Positions 50,440 through 59,212 of a stretch of DNA of 64,000 nucleotides are shown here, piece by piece; the stretch's first letter is position 1; every line of letters starts with the position of its first letter. The notes under the pieces were generated by a model. That model ran no database searches. It saw nothing but the letters and a program-made list of their open reading frames with translations, and was not told where the DNA came from. The stretch is from Aequorivita sublithincola DSM 14238 (GTDB lineage: Bacteria; Bacteroidota; Bacteroidia; Flavobacteriales; Flavobacteriaceae), in NCBI RefSeq assembly GCF_000265385.1, contig NC_018013.1:2135001-2199000 (forward strand), in the 5' to 3' direction. A program made the translations under genes and the position numbers.

Positions 50440-50580
50440 TTTATCTTTTTTTAAAGGAATGCAAATATGAATAATTTTTTTCAAAAATAGTTGATAAACT
50501 TGAAGCAGGAATCAGGAAAAAGAGATTAAAGAACAAAGAGCATAGACAAAAGAAGCTTTGAACTTTTAATTTTAATTTTT

Positions 50581-50629
50581 GAAATAGAAAATAGAAAATA
50601 GAAAATAGAAATAGAAACTAGAAACTGGA
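50581..50629 (+). repeat. short GAAAATA/GAAACTA tandem repeat
   Basis: GAAAATA repeated three times followed by GAAACTAGAAACTGG. It lies in the 194-nt gap between two minus-strand genes and resembles the GAAACAA tract before xerC and the GAAACTTGAAAC tract at 55032. Confidence 0.7.
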
Positions 50630-50633
50630 AAGC

Positions 50634-51971
50634 CTAACTTGTGGAAGCTAATTGCATCAGCACCGTACATAAAATTGCGCCAACCGTTCCAATTGCGTAG
50701 CCAAACACAGCTAATAAAACTCCAACTGTCGCAAGTGATGGATGAAAAGCCGAAGCTACAATAGGCGCCGAAGCAGCACCACCAACGTTTGCCTGACTTC
50801 CTACGGCCAAGAAAAAATAGGGCGCACGAATCTTTTTTGCAACCAAAATCATCAAGCCGGCGTGAATTGCCATCCAGACTAAGCCAATAACGATTAGCCA
50901 TAAGTTGTCAAAAATCAAAGTCAAATCCATTTTCATCCCAATGCTCGCTACCAAGATATAGATAAAAACACTTCCAAATTTACTTGCGCCAGCGCCTTCG
51001 TAACTTTTCGCTTTTGTGAAGGAAAGCAGGACTCCAATTATTGTTGTAATGGTTATCATCCAAAAGAAGCTGGAATCAAGGAAAGTAAAAATGTTTCGGG
51101 TTATACCTTTCGGAATTCCGTCAACCACTGAAGTAAAGAAACTACTAAGAATATCTGCGCCAAAATGAGCAAAACTAACCGTTCCGAAGGCTATTGCAGC
51201 AAGAATCATTAAATCTGTAAGCGTTGGATTTCTTTCTGATTTTTTGGCGTAATCAGAAACCTTCTCCTTCAAGCTTTCAATTGCAGAAGTATCTGCTTTT
51301 AACCACTTATCAATTTTTTCGGACTTTCCAATTCCGAAAAGAATTACGGCCATCCAAATATTGGCAACCACGATATCTACAAAAACCATCCCTCCGTAAA
51401 GCTTTTGGTTGTAACCGTAAATTTCTAGCATTGCAGTTTGGTTGGCTCCACCGCCAATCCAGCTTCCTGCAAGTGTTGACAGTCCACGCCAAACAGCATC
51501 AGCGCCAACGCCGCCGACCGCTTCTGGGTGAATGGTCCCAACTATCAAAACAGCAATGGGACCGCCAATAATAATCCCTACCGTTCCTGCAATAAACATA
51601 ATAAGTGCTTTCGGTCCTAAGTTGAAAACACCCTTTAAGTCAATACTAAGCGTCATCAGTACCAAAGCAGCTGGCAATAAATATCTGCTGGACATATAAT
51701 AAAGACTTGTACTTCCAACGGAAACATCGCCTGTATCTGAAATGGAGGTCCATTCTGGTGAAATTACTCCTGTAGTTGTAAACAACGCTGGAAGAAAATA
51801 AGCCATGAAAAGTGCGGGCACAACACCGTAGAATTTTTTCCAAAAACCATCTTCGCGTGAAGAGGTATAAAAAATGAAGCCTAAGGCTATCATTAAAATA
51901 CCAAAAACAATGGTATCATTAGTAAATAGAGGAGTAGTGTCCTTTATGATTTCGATGGTTGTATCTTGCAT
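50634..51971 (-). CDS. DUF819 family membrane protein (YjcL-like)
   Basis: 445 aa from the ATG at 51969-51971 (MQDTTIEIIKDTTPLFTNDT); an earlier in-frame ATG at 51998 adds nine residues and cannot be excluded. About 12 hydrophobic helices; GGPIAVLIVG, TLAGSWIGGGANQTAM and VGSQANVGGAASAPIVASAF are conserved. DUF819 proteins resemble sodium-coupled carboxylate or anion transporters, but the substrate is unknown. Confidence 0.88.
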   Translation of the reverse strand: MQDTTIEIIKDTTPLFTNDTIVFGILMIALGFIFYTSSREDGFWKKFYGVVPALFMAYFLPALFTTTGVISPEWTSISDTGDVSVGSTSLYYMSSRYLLPAALVLMTLSIDLKGVFNLGPKALIMFIAGTVGIIIGGPIAVLIVGTIHPEAVGGVGADAVWRGLSTLAGSWIGGGANQTAMLEIYGYNQKLYGGMVFVDIVVANIWMAVILFGIGKSEKIDKWLKADTSAIESLKEKVSDYAKKSERNPTLTDLMILAAIAFGTVSFAHFGADILSSFFTSVVDGIPKGITRNIFTFLDSSFFWMITITTIIGVLLSFTKAKSYEGAGASKFGSVFIYILVASIGMKMDLTLIFDNLWLIVIGLVWMAIHAGLMILVAKKIRAPYFFLAVGSQANVGGAASAPIVASAFHPSLATVGVLLAVFGYAIGTVGAILCTVLMQLASTS

Positions 51972-52129
51972 TTTGGATGGTTTTGACGCAAAATACATAT
52001 TTATTTCAGAACTATGAATTCCGAATTATGAATTGTCGTTAATTTTTGTCAGCCCTTAGTTTCATATAAACAGTAGATTTATAAACCGTTCCACGACGGA
52101 CAGGGATCTAAACTCATAAACTTATCAAC

Positions 52130-53059
52130 TCATTTCGCAATAAAATCACTTACAGTATGAATCAATTCAGGCATTACGGGAAGGTTGTAAATATTGTATG
52201 ATTTGGTATTTTCTAAATCATTTCCTTGAATTTCTTTGAAAATATGATTCATATTAGAAATGATTTTATATTCAGCATCTGGCTTTGCGTTTTTTAGCAT
52301 TTCAGCTTCAGATACTTGTACTTGAATGTCTTTATCACCATTTATTATTAAGACTGGAATCTTCAATTTTGTGATTTCTACTTTAGGATCATATTGCATC
52401 CAAGTGTAAATGAAAGGTTGAATATCTTTTCTGAAAATGGAAGCCAGCCCAGGACTGTAGTTATTTGCAACACCGTTTGCCCGAAGATCCTCAAAAGAAG
52501 TTCGTGCATTTTCCACAAGACCCGGTGCTTGTTTAGTGAGTTGATCTACAATTACAGCATCAATTCTCTGTCCAGCTCCAGCTAAAGAAACAAAACCATC
52601 CGCACCATTTTGTGCCGCAACTATGCCAACTAACGAACCTTGACTATGCCCAATAATATAAATTTTTGAAAACCTTTTATCGTTTTTGAAATATTCAAGA
52701 ACGGCGATGGCATCAGTAATAAAATCGTTAAAACGAATCTTTTTTTCATCTACAGAGCGTTGTTTCATTTGCTTTACAATTCTTTTATCGTACCTAAATG
52801 TTGCGATATTATTTTCGTAAAGTCCTTCAGCTAGAAATTTTGAGGAATTGTTTTCAAGCATTTGCTGGTTTCCGTTTCTATCCGTTGGTCCGCTTCCGCC
52901 AATAATTATTGCCAACGGCAATTTCTCTGATGTTTCAGGAACTATTAAAGTGCCATCAATTAAGGGTGTAATGCTTAAATCTTCAGCATTATAGATTTTC
53001 TTTTGGGCTGTGGCAATAATTCCGAAGAAAAGTAGAATGATTATTAAGGGCTGTCTCAT
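52130..53059 (-). CDS. exported alpha/beta hydrolase
   Basis: 309 aa with a signal peptide (1-18, ending ATAQ). The oxyanion-type motif IIIGGSGPTDRNGN (51-64), nucleophile elbow GHSQGS with S139, acid in INGDKDIQV and catalytic His in SNMNHIFKEI make a complete triad. The protein resembles periplasmic esterases or peptidases of the family; the substrate is unknown. It is a single minus-strand gene. Confidence 0.88.
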   Translation of the reverse strand: MRQPLIIILLFFGIIATAQKKIYNAEDLSITPLIDGTLIVPETSEKLPLAIIIGGSGPTDRNGNQQMLENNSSKFLAEGLYENNIATFRYDKRIVKQMKQRSVDEKKIRFNDFITDAIAVLEYFKNDKRFSKIYIIGHSQGSLVGIVAAQNGADGFVSLAGAGQRIDAVIVDQLTKQAPGLVENARTSFEDLRANGVANNYSPGLASIFRKDIQPFIYTWMQYDPKVEITKLKIPVLIINGDKDIQVQVSEAEMLKNAKPDAEYKIISNMNHIFKEIQGNDLENTKSYNIYNLPVMPELIHTVSDFIAK

Positions 53060-53405
53060 ATATTTTTTTTAAAGCTACTGATTATAACCTTTGGTTTGGA
53101 AAAAAAGTATAATGGTTTTGTTAGAAAATTTCAAAAATATAACAATGAAAAAATCTAAATGCATTAATAGGGATGAGTCTTAGGTACAAAATTGAAAAAG
53201 CACACTTTTATAGGTTAGTATAATATACGTATTGATACGTATTGTGAAGTCTTTCAGAATTATAGAAATTTGAAGGAATAAGAAATTTAGCAAGTTAGAT
53301 AACTTCAAATTTGTTTTTAAACCGATCGACAATTGGATTTCTTGTGCTTTTGAAGTTTAATCAATATTCCTTTTAAATTTGAAAACAACCATTAAAACCA
53401 ACCAC
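53060..53405 (+). promoter_or_regulatory. 346-nt divergent intergenic region with paired TACGTA motif
   Basis: No ORF of note. ATACGTATTGATACGTAT at 53225-53242 is two tandem 10-bp half-sites and matches the site upstream of the adhesin gene at 31333. It lies 163 nt before the cyclase start. No clear TAnnTTTG element was found. Confidence 0.45.
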
Positions 53406-54239
53406 ATGAAACTATTTATAACTTTTATCGCAGTATGTTCCATATTCCTTGGATGTGAAAATAGGACTGCCGTCACTTCGCAAGAGCAAACTACTGCTTC
53501 CGATGAGAAATCAATTCTTGACGGAAAAATTATAGACCTTACCCATACATTTTCAAAAGAAAGTATTTATTGGGTTACCGCTAAAGAGTTTAAGTTAGAC
53601 ACAGTCGCTTTTGGTGAAACCAAAGGTGGCTATTTTTATTCCGCCAATAATTTTGAAACTGCGGAACACGGCGGCACGCATATAGACGCACCAATCCATT
53701 TTGTTGCAAATGCAGAATCTGTAGATCAAATTCCCTTAATCCGATTGATGGGAAACGGTATTAAAATAGACGTTTCAGAAAAGGTGGATAACGATCGCGA
53801 ATATCAAATTTCAATTTATGATTTTACAAATTGGGAAAAAGAAAACGGGACAATTCCAGACAATGCAATTGTTTTATTGGAAACAGGTTTTTCTATTTTC
53901 TATCCAAATAAAAAAGCATACTTAGGCACAGACGAACGTGGTCAAGAAGTTGTACAAAAATTACATTTTCCAGGCCTTTCGCCCGAAGCTGCTAAATGGT
54001 TGGTTGCGAATAGAAATATTAGCAGCATTGGGCTAGATACAGCAAGTATAGATTATGGACAATCAACTATGTTTCAAAGCCACGTTATTTTGCTTTCTGC
54101 CAATATTCCAGCTTTCGAAAATGTTGCCAATCTTGAAGAATTACCAGCTAAGGGTTTTCAAGTAATAGCGCTTCCTATGAAAATAAAAGGTGGTAGCGGC
54201 GGTCCATTGCGCATTATTGCTATTGTTCCAGGGAATTAA
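53406..54239 (+). CDS. cyclase family protein (kynurenine-formamidase-like metal hydrolase), lipoprotein
   Basis: 277 aa from the ATG at 53406, MKLFITFIAVCSIFLGCENR, giving a lipobox Cys; a TTG 27 nt earlier is rejected. The metal-binding motif HGGTHIDAPIHF (residues 88-99) is the signature of the Cyclase family, with H88, H92, D94 and H98. Members hydrolyse amides or esters, e.g. N-formylkynurenine. A lipid-anchored, exported form is less usual. It is followed by the truncated YfcC-type transporter gene, with which it may once have formed an operon. Confidence 0.9.
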   Translation: MKLFITFIAVCSIFLGCENRTAVTSQEQTTASDEKSILDGKIIDLTHTFSKESIYWVTAKEFKLDTVAFGETKGGYFYSANNFETAEHGGTHIDAPIHFVANAESVDQIPLIRLMGNGIKIDVSEKVDNDREYQISIYDFTNWEKENGTIPDNAIVLLETGFSIFYPNKKAYLGTDERGQEVVQKLHFPGLSPEAAKWLVANRNISSIGLDTASIDYGQSTMFQSHVILLSANIPAFENVANLEELPAKGFQVIALPMKIKGGSGGPLRIIAIVPGN

Positions 54240-54285
54240 AAGTTACAGTAGCTTATCGAATAAACAGTGAAAAATTAAATTTTCA

Positions 54286-54582
54286 ATGAATATAACCAAA
54301 GAAGCAAAAGGGTCAATTCTGAGCAATTTATTGAGCCGAACACCGCATGCCATCACGATGCTTTTTGGGATTATAGTACTGGTTTCAGTATTAACGTATA
54401 TTCTACCGGCGGGAACTTATGATAGAGTGCTTCTAAACGGTAGGAATGTAGTGATTCCTAATTCGTATAAAACAATTGCGGCTTCCCCAATAAGCATTCT
54501 CGATTTATTCAAAGCCATTCCATTAGGGCAATTTCTCCATAAAACAACAAAACCACGCCTATCGGCGTGGCTTTCTAAGTAA
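54286..54582 (+). pseudogene. truncated YfcC/DcuC-type membrane transporter gene
   Basis: 98 codons. The first about 80 residues (RTPHAITMLFGIIVLVSVLT, then YILPAGTYDRV and ISILDLFKAIPLG) match the N-terminus of YfcC-like carriers, which are normally some 450-500 aa. After GQFLHK the frame runs into the tmRNA terminator hairpin and the remaining codons (TTKPRLSAWLSK) are not family sequence. The gene has been cut off next to the 3' end of ssrA. It should not be functional. Confidence 0.88.
54541..54571 (-). terminator. terminator of tmRNA
   Basis: On the minus strand GCCACGCC and GGCGTGG pair around a short loop, followed by TTTTGTTGTTTT. It lies just after the tmRNA 3' end. Confidence 0.9.
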
Positions 54583-54586
54583 TCAG

Positions 54587-54982
54587 TGGAGCCGGGGAGA
54601 TTCGAACTCCCGTCCAAACGCGCAATTATAATGCCTTCTACATGCTTAGTTTTCATTTAGATTTTCGTGAGATTGCCGGTCGAAAACTACCAACGCACCC
54701 CTTATCTTTACTTGAGCTTCACGGCAACATCAAAGCACTATTGCCGCTAGGTTTACTTTTACGAAGCCACTAAATCAACCGCCGCAAACCAAGGCCGTTG
54801 AGTGACTTCCTGCTTACCCACCTTGTGGGCCGAGGCACATCCTACTATGATTCGGATTATGCAGCTAGGGCGTAGTTATTCTCGCCGTTTAAAAAGTGTG
54901 AAATATGATATTTACGAGCTATATCCCAGCGCTCGACATGCTTACAATACAATTAGACCCGCTGTCAAAACCAGTCGGCCCC
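54587..54982 (-). ncRNA. ssrA: transfer-messenger RNA
   Basis: About 396 nt. The acceptor 5' GGGGCCG pairs with 3' CGGCTCC (one G-U), followed by discriminator A; the T arm contains GGGAGTTCGAATCTCCC. The 5' part reads GACTGGTTTTGACAGCGGG. The tag frame at 54886-54857 reads GENNYALAA then TAA. tmRNA rescues stalled ribosomes and tags the product for proteolysis. CCA is not encoded. Confidence 0.97.
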
Positions 54983-54990
54983 ATTATTAG

Positions 54991-55058
54991 TATTCAGTGT
55001 TCAGTTGCAGTATTCAGTGGTTGCGTTAACTTGAAACTTGAAACTAGAAACCTGAAAC
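54991..55058 (+). repeat. TTCAGT / GAAACTT short-repeat tract
   Basis: TATTCAGTGTTCAGTTGCAG and TATTCAGTGG are followed by TTGAAACTTGAAACTAGAAA-like units. Similar word repeats occur at 13427-13459 (inverted), 50581 and 57181. Confidence 0.7.
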
Positions 55059-55084
55059 GCGCACCAAAGATACATGAAAAACCC

Positions 55085-55092
55085 TATCTTTG
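55085..55092 (+). promoter_or_regulatory. TAnnTTTG promoter element
   Basis: TATCTTTG, 34 nt before the ATG at 55127, fits the -7 consensus. Confidence 0.6.
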
Positions 55093-55126
55093 CGACCGCT
55101 TTAATTTATTCAAAAAACATACCAGA

Positions 55127-56341
55127 ATGCCAATAACCTTCGCTATCATTAAAGAACGCAAAAACCCGCCAGATCGTCGGGTGGTTTTTTCACCAGAAAA
55201 GTGCCAAGAAGTCATAAAACAATTTCCAGATGCTAAGATAATCGTGGAAGCGTCTGACGTTCGCATATTTTCTGATGAAGCATATCGCGATGCAGGTTTT
55301 GAAGTGAAGGAAGATGTTTCGGAAGCAGATGTAATGTTAGGAGTGAAAGAAGTTCCTGTTGACGCGCTAATTCCAAATAAAAAATACTTTTTCTTTAGCC
55401 ATACCATTAAGAAACAGCCTTACAATCGCAAACTTCTAAAAGCGATGCTGAACAAAGATATTCAAATGTTCGATCACGAAACCATTGTGAATGCGGACAA
55501 ACAAAGGCTGATTGGTTTTGGTTATTACGCAGGTTTGGTAGGTGCTTATAATGGTTTTAGAGGATTGGGATTGCGTGATAATTTATTTGAATTACCAAAA
55601 GTGGAAAACCTTCCAGATCTAGATGCTGTGAAAGCGGAATTGGACAAAATATCACTTCCGAATATAAAAATCATCCTTTCTGGAACTGGAAAAGTGGCAA
55701 GAGGAGCAAAGGAAATATTAGATCATTTAAAAATATGCGAAGTTACCGATGCGGAATACCTTTCCGAAGAATTCAATGAACCAGTTTATTGTTTGATAGA
55801 CGTTTCAGAATACAACAAACGCAAAGATGGTGGCGAATTCAATAAAGAAGAATTTTACGAAGATCCATCCGATTACGAAAGCGATTTCATGAAATACGCC
55901 AAAGTGAGCGATGTTTTTTTTACAGGTCATTTTTACGGTAATGACGCACCTTATTTTTTCACGAAGAAAGACGCCAAAAACCCAGATTTCAAAATAAATC
56001 TGGTTGCAGATATTTCTTGTGACGTGGACGGGCCGATAGCCTGCACGCTTCGCGCTTCCACTATTGCAAACCCTTTTTACGGTTACGATAAAAAAACGGG
56101 AAGTGAAACTGCCTATGATTCTCCAAGCGCAATTACAGTAATGGCAGTAGATAATTTGCCTTGCGAATTGCCGAAAGATGCCAGCGAAGGTTTTGGCGAA
56201 ATGTTTTTAGAAAACGTAATTCCCGCTTTCTTTAATAACGATAAAGACGGAATTCTACAACGCGCCAGAATAACAACTGAAGACGGAAAACTTACTCCGA
56301 GATTTGTATATCTACAGGATTATGTGCAATTTGCCGACTAA
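55127..56341 (+). CDS. saccharopine dehydrogenase / alanine dehydrogenase-like NAD(P) oxidoreductase
   Basis: 404 aa from the ATG at 55127 (MPITFAIIKERKNPPDRRVV); a longer reading through 54905 overlaps tmRNA and is rejected. AlaDH/PNT-type N-terminal domain (ERKNPPDRRVVFSPEKC, FFFSHTIKKQPYNRKLLKAM), Rossmann segment IKIILSGTGKVARGAKEIL, and ADISCDVDGPIACTLRASTI with the D-rich active-site segment of the lysine-forming saccharopine dehydrogenases. Substrate cannot be fixed. It is followed 29 nt later by an SDR gene on the same strand. Confidence 0.85.
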   Translation: MPITFAIIKERKNPPDRRVVFSPEKCQEVIKQFPDAKIIVEASDVRIFSDEAYRDAGFEVKEDVSEADVMLGVKEVPVDALIPNKKYFFFSHTIKKQPYNRKLLKAMLNKDIQMFDHETIVNADKQRLIGFGYYAGLVGAYNGFRGLGLRDNLFELPKVENLPDLDAVKAELDKISLPNIKIILSGTGKVARGAKEILDHLKICEVTDAEYLSEEFNEPVYCLIDVSEYNKRKDGGEFNKEEFYEDPSDYESDFMKYAKVSDVFFTGHFYGNDAPYFFTKKDAKNPDFKINLVADISCDVDGPIACTLRASTIANPFYGYDKKTGSETAYDSPSAITVMAVDNLPCELPKDASEGFGEMFLENVIPAFFNNDKDGILQRARITTEDGKLTPRFVYLQDYVQFAD

Positions 56342-56370
56342 CAATTTCACTTTTCGTTAACAGCTAGCAA

Positions 56371-57177
56371 TTGGAAAACACGAAACAGAAAAATCAAATA
56401 GCACTCGTTACTGGCGCCGCTTCAGGACTTGGGTTTGAACTGGCCCTGCTTTTGGCCAAAGATAATTACGACCTGATTTTGGCAGACGTAGATGCTGAAA
56501 AACTACAAAAAGCGAAGGAAACCATCACTTCAGAATATGCTTCAGAAGTACAACTAATCATTAAAGATTTAAGCAGGAATAATATAGCCGAGCAAATATT
56601 TCAGGATTTAGACGGCAAGCCCATTGACGTACTTATAAACAATGCTGGTTTTGGAATTTTTGGAAGTTTTATTGATACCGATTGGCAACGCGAAATGGAT
56701 ATGCTGAATCTGCACGTAATGACCACAACGCATTTAACCAAACTAGTGCTAAAAGGAATGGTTGAGCGCGGTAGCGGAAAAATATTAAATATGTCTTCGT
56801 TAGCGGCTTTTCAACCAGGACCTTTAATGTCGCTGTATTACGCTTCCAAAGCATATATTCTTTCCTTTTCTGAAGCAATTGCGAATGAGTTGAAAGGCTC
56901 AGGTGTTACCGTTACTTGCTTATGTCCTGGACAAACCAAAACCTGCTTTCAGGATGTAGTCTCTAATGGTTGTAAGGCTTCAGATAATAAAATAAAATTT
57001 AATATTGGTTCTGCAAAAGAAGTTGCTGAATATGGTTACGAAGCCATGCTGAAAGGTAAGGTTGTTGCTATTCCTGGAAATATTAATAAATTTCTTTCTA
57101 AACTACCACGTTTCGTTTCGAGAAATACTGCAACAGCTATCATCAGAAGGATTCAGGAGAAGAACAGAGAGGGTTAG
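56371..57177 (+). CDS. short-chain dehydrogenase/reductase
   Basis: 268 aa. TTG start at 56371: an in-frame TAG lies two codons upstream and no ATG precedes the Rossmann motif. TGAASGLGFE (NADP loop), NNAGFGIFG, catalytic S in MSSLAAFQPG and YYASKAYI with the Tyr-Lys pair are intact; the C-terminus is basic. Substrate unknown. Probably cotranscribed with the saccharopine dehydrogenase-like gene. Confidence 0.9.
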   Translation: MENTKQKNQIALVTGAASGLGFELALLLAKDNYDLILADVDAEKLQKAKETITSEYASEVQLIIKDLSRNNIAEQIFQDLDGKPIDVLINNAGFGIFGSFIDTDWQREMDMLNLHVMTTTHLTKLVLKGMVERGSGKILNMSSLAAFQPGPLMSLYYASKAYILSFSEAIANELKGSGVTVTCLCPGQTKTCFQDVVSNGCKASDNKIKFNIGSAKEVAEYGYEAMLKGKVVAIPGNINKFLSKLPRFVSRNTATAIIRRIQEKNREG

Positions 57178-57180
57178 TTT

Positions 57181-57230
57181 TCAGTCTCAGTGTTCAGTCT
57201 CAGTGTTCAGTCTCAGTCTCAGTAATCAGT
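57181..57230 (+). repeat. TCAGTCTCAGTGT tandem repeat
   Basis: The 13-bp unit CAGTCTCAGTGTT occurs twice followed by two degenerate copies. It lies between convergent genes and belongs to the same word-repeat type as 54991-55058. Confidence 0.75.
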
Positions 57231-57243
57231 ATATTAATAGCTA

Positions 57244-59211
57244 TCAGATTTTTTTTAATTCGATGGGTTCATCAGATTGAATTTTAATCAGTTCACCAAA
57301 AAATTCCTGTAAAGATTTATAGGCTTCAGGTTCAAATTTTGGGTTGTTAAGTTTAACGCTGAGCCTAATATTTACCTTACTTCCAGAGACATCATAAATA
57401 ACCGAAAGTTCACCGTCATTCTCTGGCAATTTCAACAATTTGTTTGCGGGAACTTTTACGATTTGATACTGGTCTTTCACATCTATGGAAACCAAATAAT
57501 TGTTTTGTATTGGAAAACCGAAATCTATTGGATAAAGCCGTTTTTCAGCAGAAAAAGGATTTTCAGAGAAATAAGTTTGCATCACAAAAGGATAAAGAAA
57601 GAACGTACTTCCAACAGCTTGGTCGTGCAATGAAATATCATAACTTTCTTTATAAGGCTGTTCTAAATCTTTTTCGTTTTCAATAGTTAGGTTTGTAACA
57701 TCTAAAAATTCATTTCGGCTTTGTTTCTTTTTTATGATTTCATCTTTTCTGAAATCATTGTATTCTTTTCGTTTATAAACCGAAATATAACCCGTGGAAA
57801 CCTCGTTTACTTTTCCAGAAAAAAGACCAGATTCATTGGCAGAAAGCTGCAAATTCACATAATGCATGTTTTTTGCAATTGGTGCAATCGGTTCCCAATA
57901 ACTTCCTTTTTTGAAATCCAAAACACGTCCTTCTACATTCAAATCTCGAAATGGAAGCACGCCAAAAGGAGTTTCTTTTTCCGTAGCGTCAAGCAAGTAT
58001 TTTTCATTGTTAATGGTTAGTAGTACGATGGCGTAATTAAAATCGGTAAGTACAGGATATTGCTTTGTTGGCAAAGCTCTATCGCGAGTGGCAATGAGCA
58101 TTATTTTTGCGTCAAGACCTGCAACTTCCAACGCATTGATTAACCCTAAATTGATTTCGGAACTATTGCCCGTTTTCTTTTCAAAGGCTTCTTTTACGCG
58201 AATATCTTGAAGAATCCGCGTTTCGTTATTCCAAGCCATGTTTTTCTGAATAAAATAGTAAACAGCTTTGGCGCGTTCCAATTCATTTGAAATTGTAGTT
58301 ACGGAAGCAGGAATTTGCTCCTGAAAATAGCTGTTGTACTTTAACTGGCGCCCCAAATCTTTATCATAACGAAATTCACGATCTACATCATCCCAAGATT
58401 TTGAAAAGGCTGATCTACTTTCATCTAAACTGATAACATCTCTAAGCTCAAACTTCATCGATGGAATGTAATTACTCTTGGAAAGCATATATTTTTCTTC
58501 CTTATAAGCGGGAATCGCTTTCATTGCATAGGTGGCAGATTCACAATCGGCAGGAATTTTAAAACCAGGTAGATGAAAACAATCCTTTTTTATTTCGGCG
58601 TGGTTTACATCTAATTTTCGATCGCCATAAAGCGTGCGGTTATAGGTGTAGTTTCCAGGAATTTCTGTGTGAAGTTCAGAATAGATTGTAGGCAGTTCAT
58701 TCATAAAAACCCAGCCATCCAGTCTACTAAGAAAAGGTGTTTCAAGGCGGTAAGTATATTCCAAAATACTGCCATCCTGCACATTTGCAAAAGTGAATTT
58801 TTTGATGGTATAATGCTGCCCTTCCTTAATATCAAAGATTGCATTGTCACTTACGAAGACTTGTGATTTGCCATTGTGGGTAACAGCTCTCAAGCCTTTT
58901 ATATTTTCGTTAACCTCGTTTTCGCGGTAATATGGAATTTCAAAAGTTGCATAATCAAAGTTCTTGGCGTCAAAAACCTTAATCTTTCTATGCACTTCTT
59001 TTATAAGCCTTATGTAGCCATCGGCAGCATCTACGGTGTAATTGCCTCTTTCATATAAAACAACGCCAGTTGCCTCGGGATCTAAAGGATAGCTTGTTAA
59101 TGCAAATTCTTCTGCCAAAGGCTCGCCGAAGGTTTGAACTCTACTAACTTGTGCAGATAGCGAAGAAAGCACAAGAAAGCAGTTAAGAAGAAGTAGTGTT
59201 TTTAAAAGCAT
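57244..59211 (-). CDS. exported DUF3857 protein with degenerate transglutaminase-like domain, copy 2
   Basis: 655 aa. Signal peptide 1-20; DUF3857 domain (about 60-215); transglutaminase-like domain (about 310-415). In the last, the position of the catalytic Cys reads TGNSSEINLGLI (347-358), the His position reads FNYA (391-394), and only LLDAT (406-410) keeps its Asp. So the domain is probably not catalytic; such substitution is seen in many Bacteroidota DUF3857 proteins. It starts one base after the stop of its paralogue (TAATATG), so the two are translationally coupled. Confidence 0.88.
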   Translation of the reverse strand: MLLKTLLLLNCFLVLSSLSAQVSRVQTFGEPLAEEFALTSYPLDPEATGVVLYERGNYTVDAADGYIRLIKEVHRKIKVFDAKNFDYATFEIPYYRENEVNENIKGLRAVTHNGKSQVFVSDNAIFDIKEGQHYTIKKFTFANVQDGSILEYTYRLETPFLSRLDGWVFMNELPTIYSELHTEIPGNYTYNRTLYGDRKLDVNHAEIKKDCFHLPGFKIPADCESATYAMKAIPAYKEEKYMLSKSNYIPSMKFELRDVISLDESRSAFSKSWDDVDREFRYDKDLGRQLKYNSYFQEQIPASVTTISNELERAKAVYYFIQKNMAWNNETRILQDIRVKEAFEKKTGNSSEINLGLINALEVAGLDAKIMLIATRDRALPTKQYPVLTDFNYAIVLLTINNEKYLLDATEKETPFGVLPFRDLNVEGRVLDFKKGSYWEPIAPIAKNMHYVNLQLSANESGLFSGKVNEVSTGYISVYKRKEYNDFRKDEIIKKKQSRNEFLDVTNLTIENEKDLEQPYKESYDISLHDQAVGSTFFLYPFVMQTYFSENPFSAEKRLYPIDFGFPIQNNYLVSIDVKDQYQIVKVPANKLLKLPENDGELSVIYDVSGSKVNIRLSVKLNNPKFEPEAYKSLQEFFGELIKIQSDEPIELKKI

Positions 59212-59212
59212 A

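Noticed and set aside
50572..50901. Minus-strand ORF of 109 codons at the end of the DUF819 gene
   Set aside because: It is a shifted-frame shadow of the DUF819 coding sequence, rich in Trp and Cys.
54802..55126. ORF inside tmRNA and a long N-terminal extension of the saccharopine dehydrogenase-like gene from 54905
   Set aside because: The region is tmRNA and short repeats; the family N-terminus begins at the ATG at 55127, just after a promoter element.
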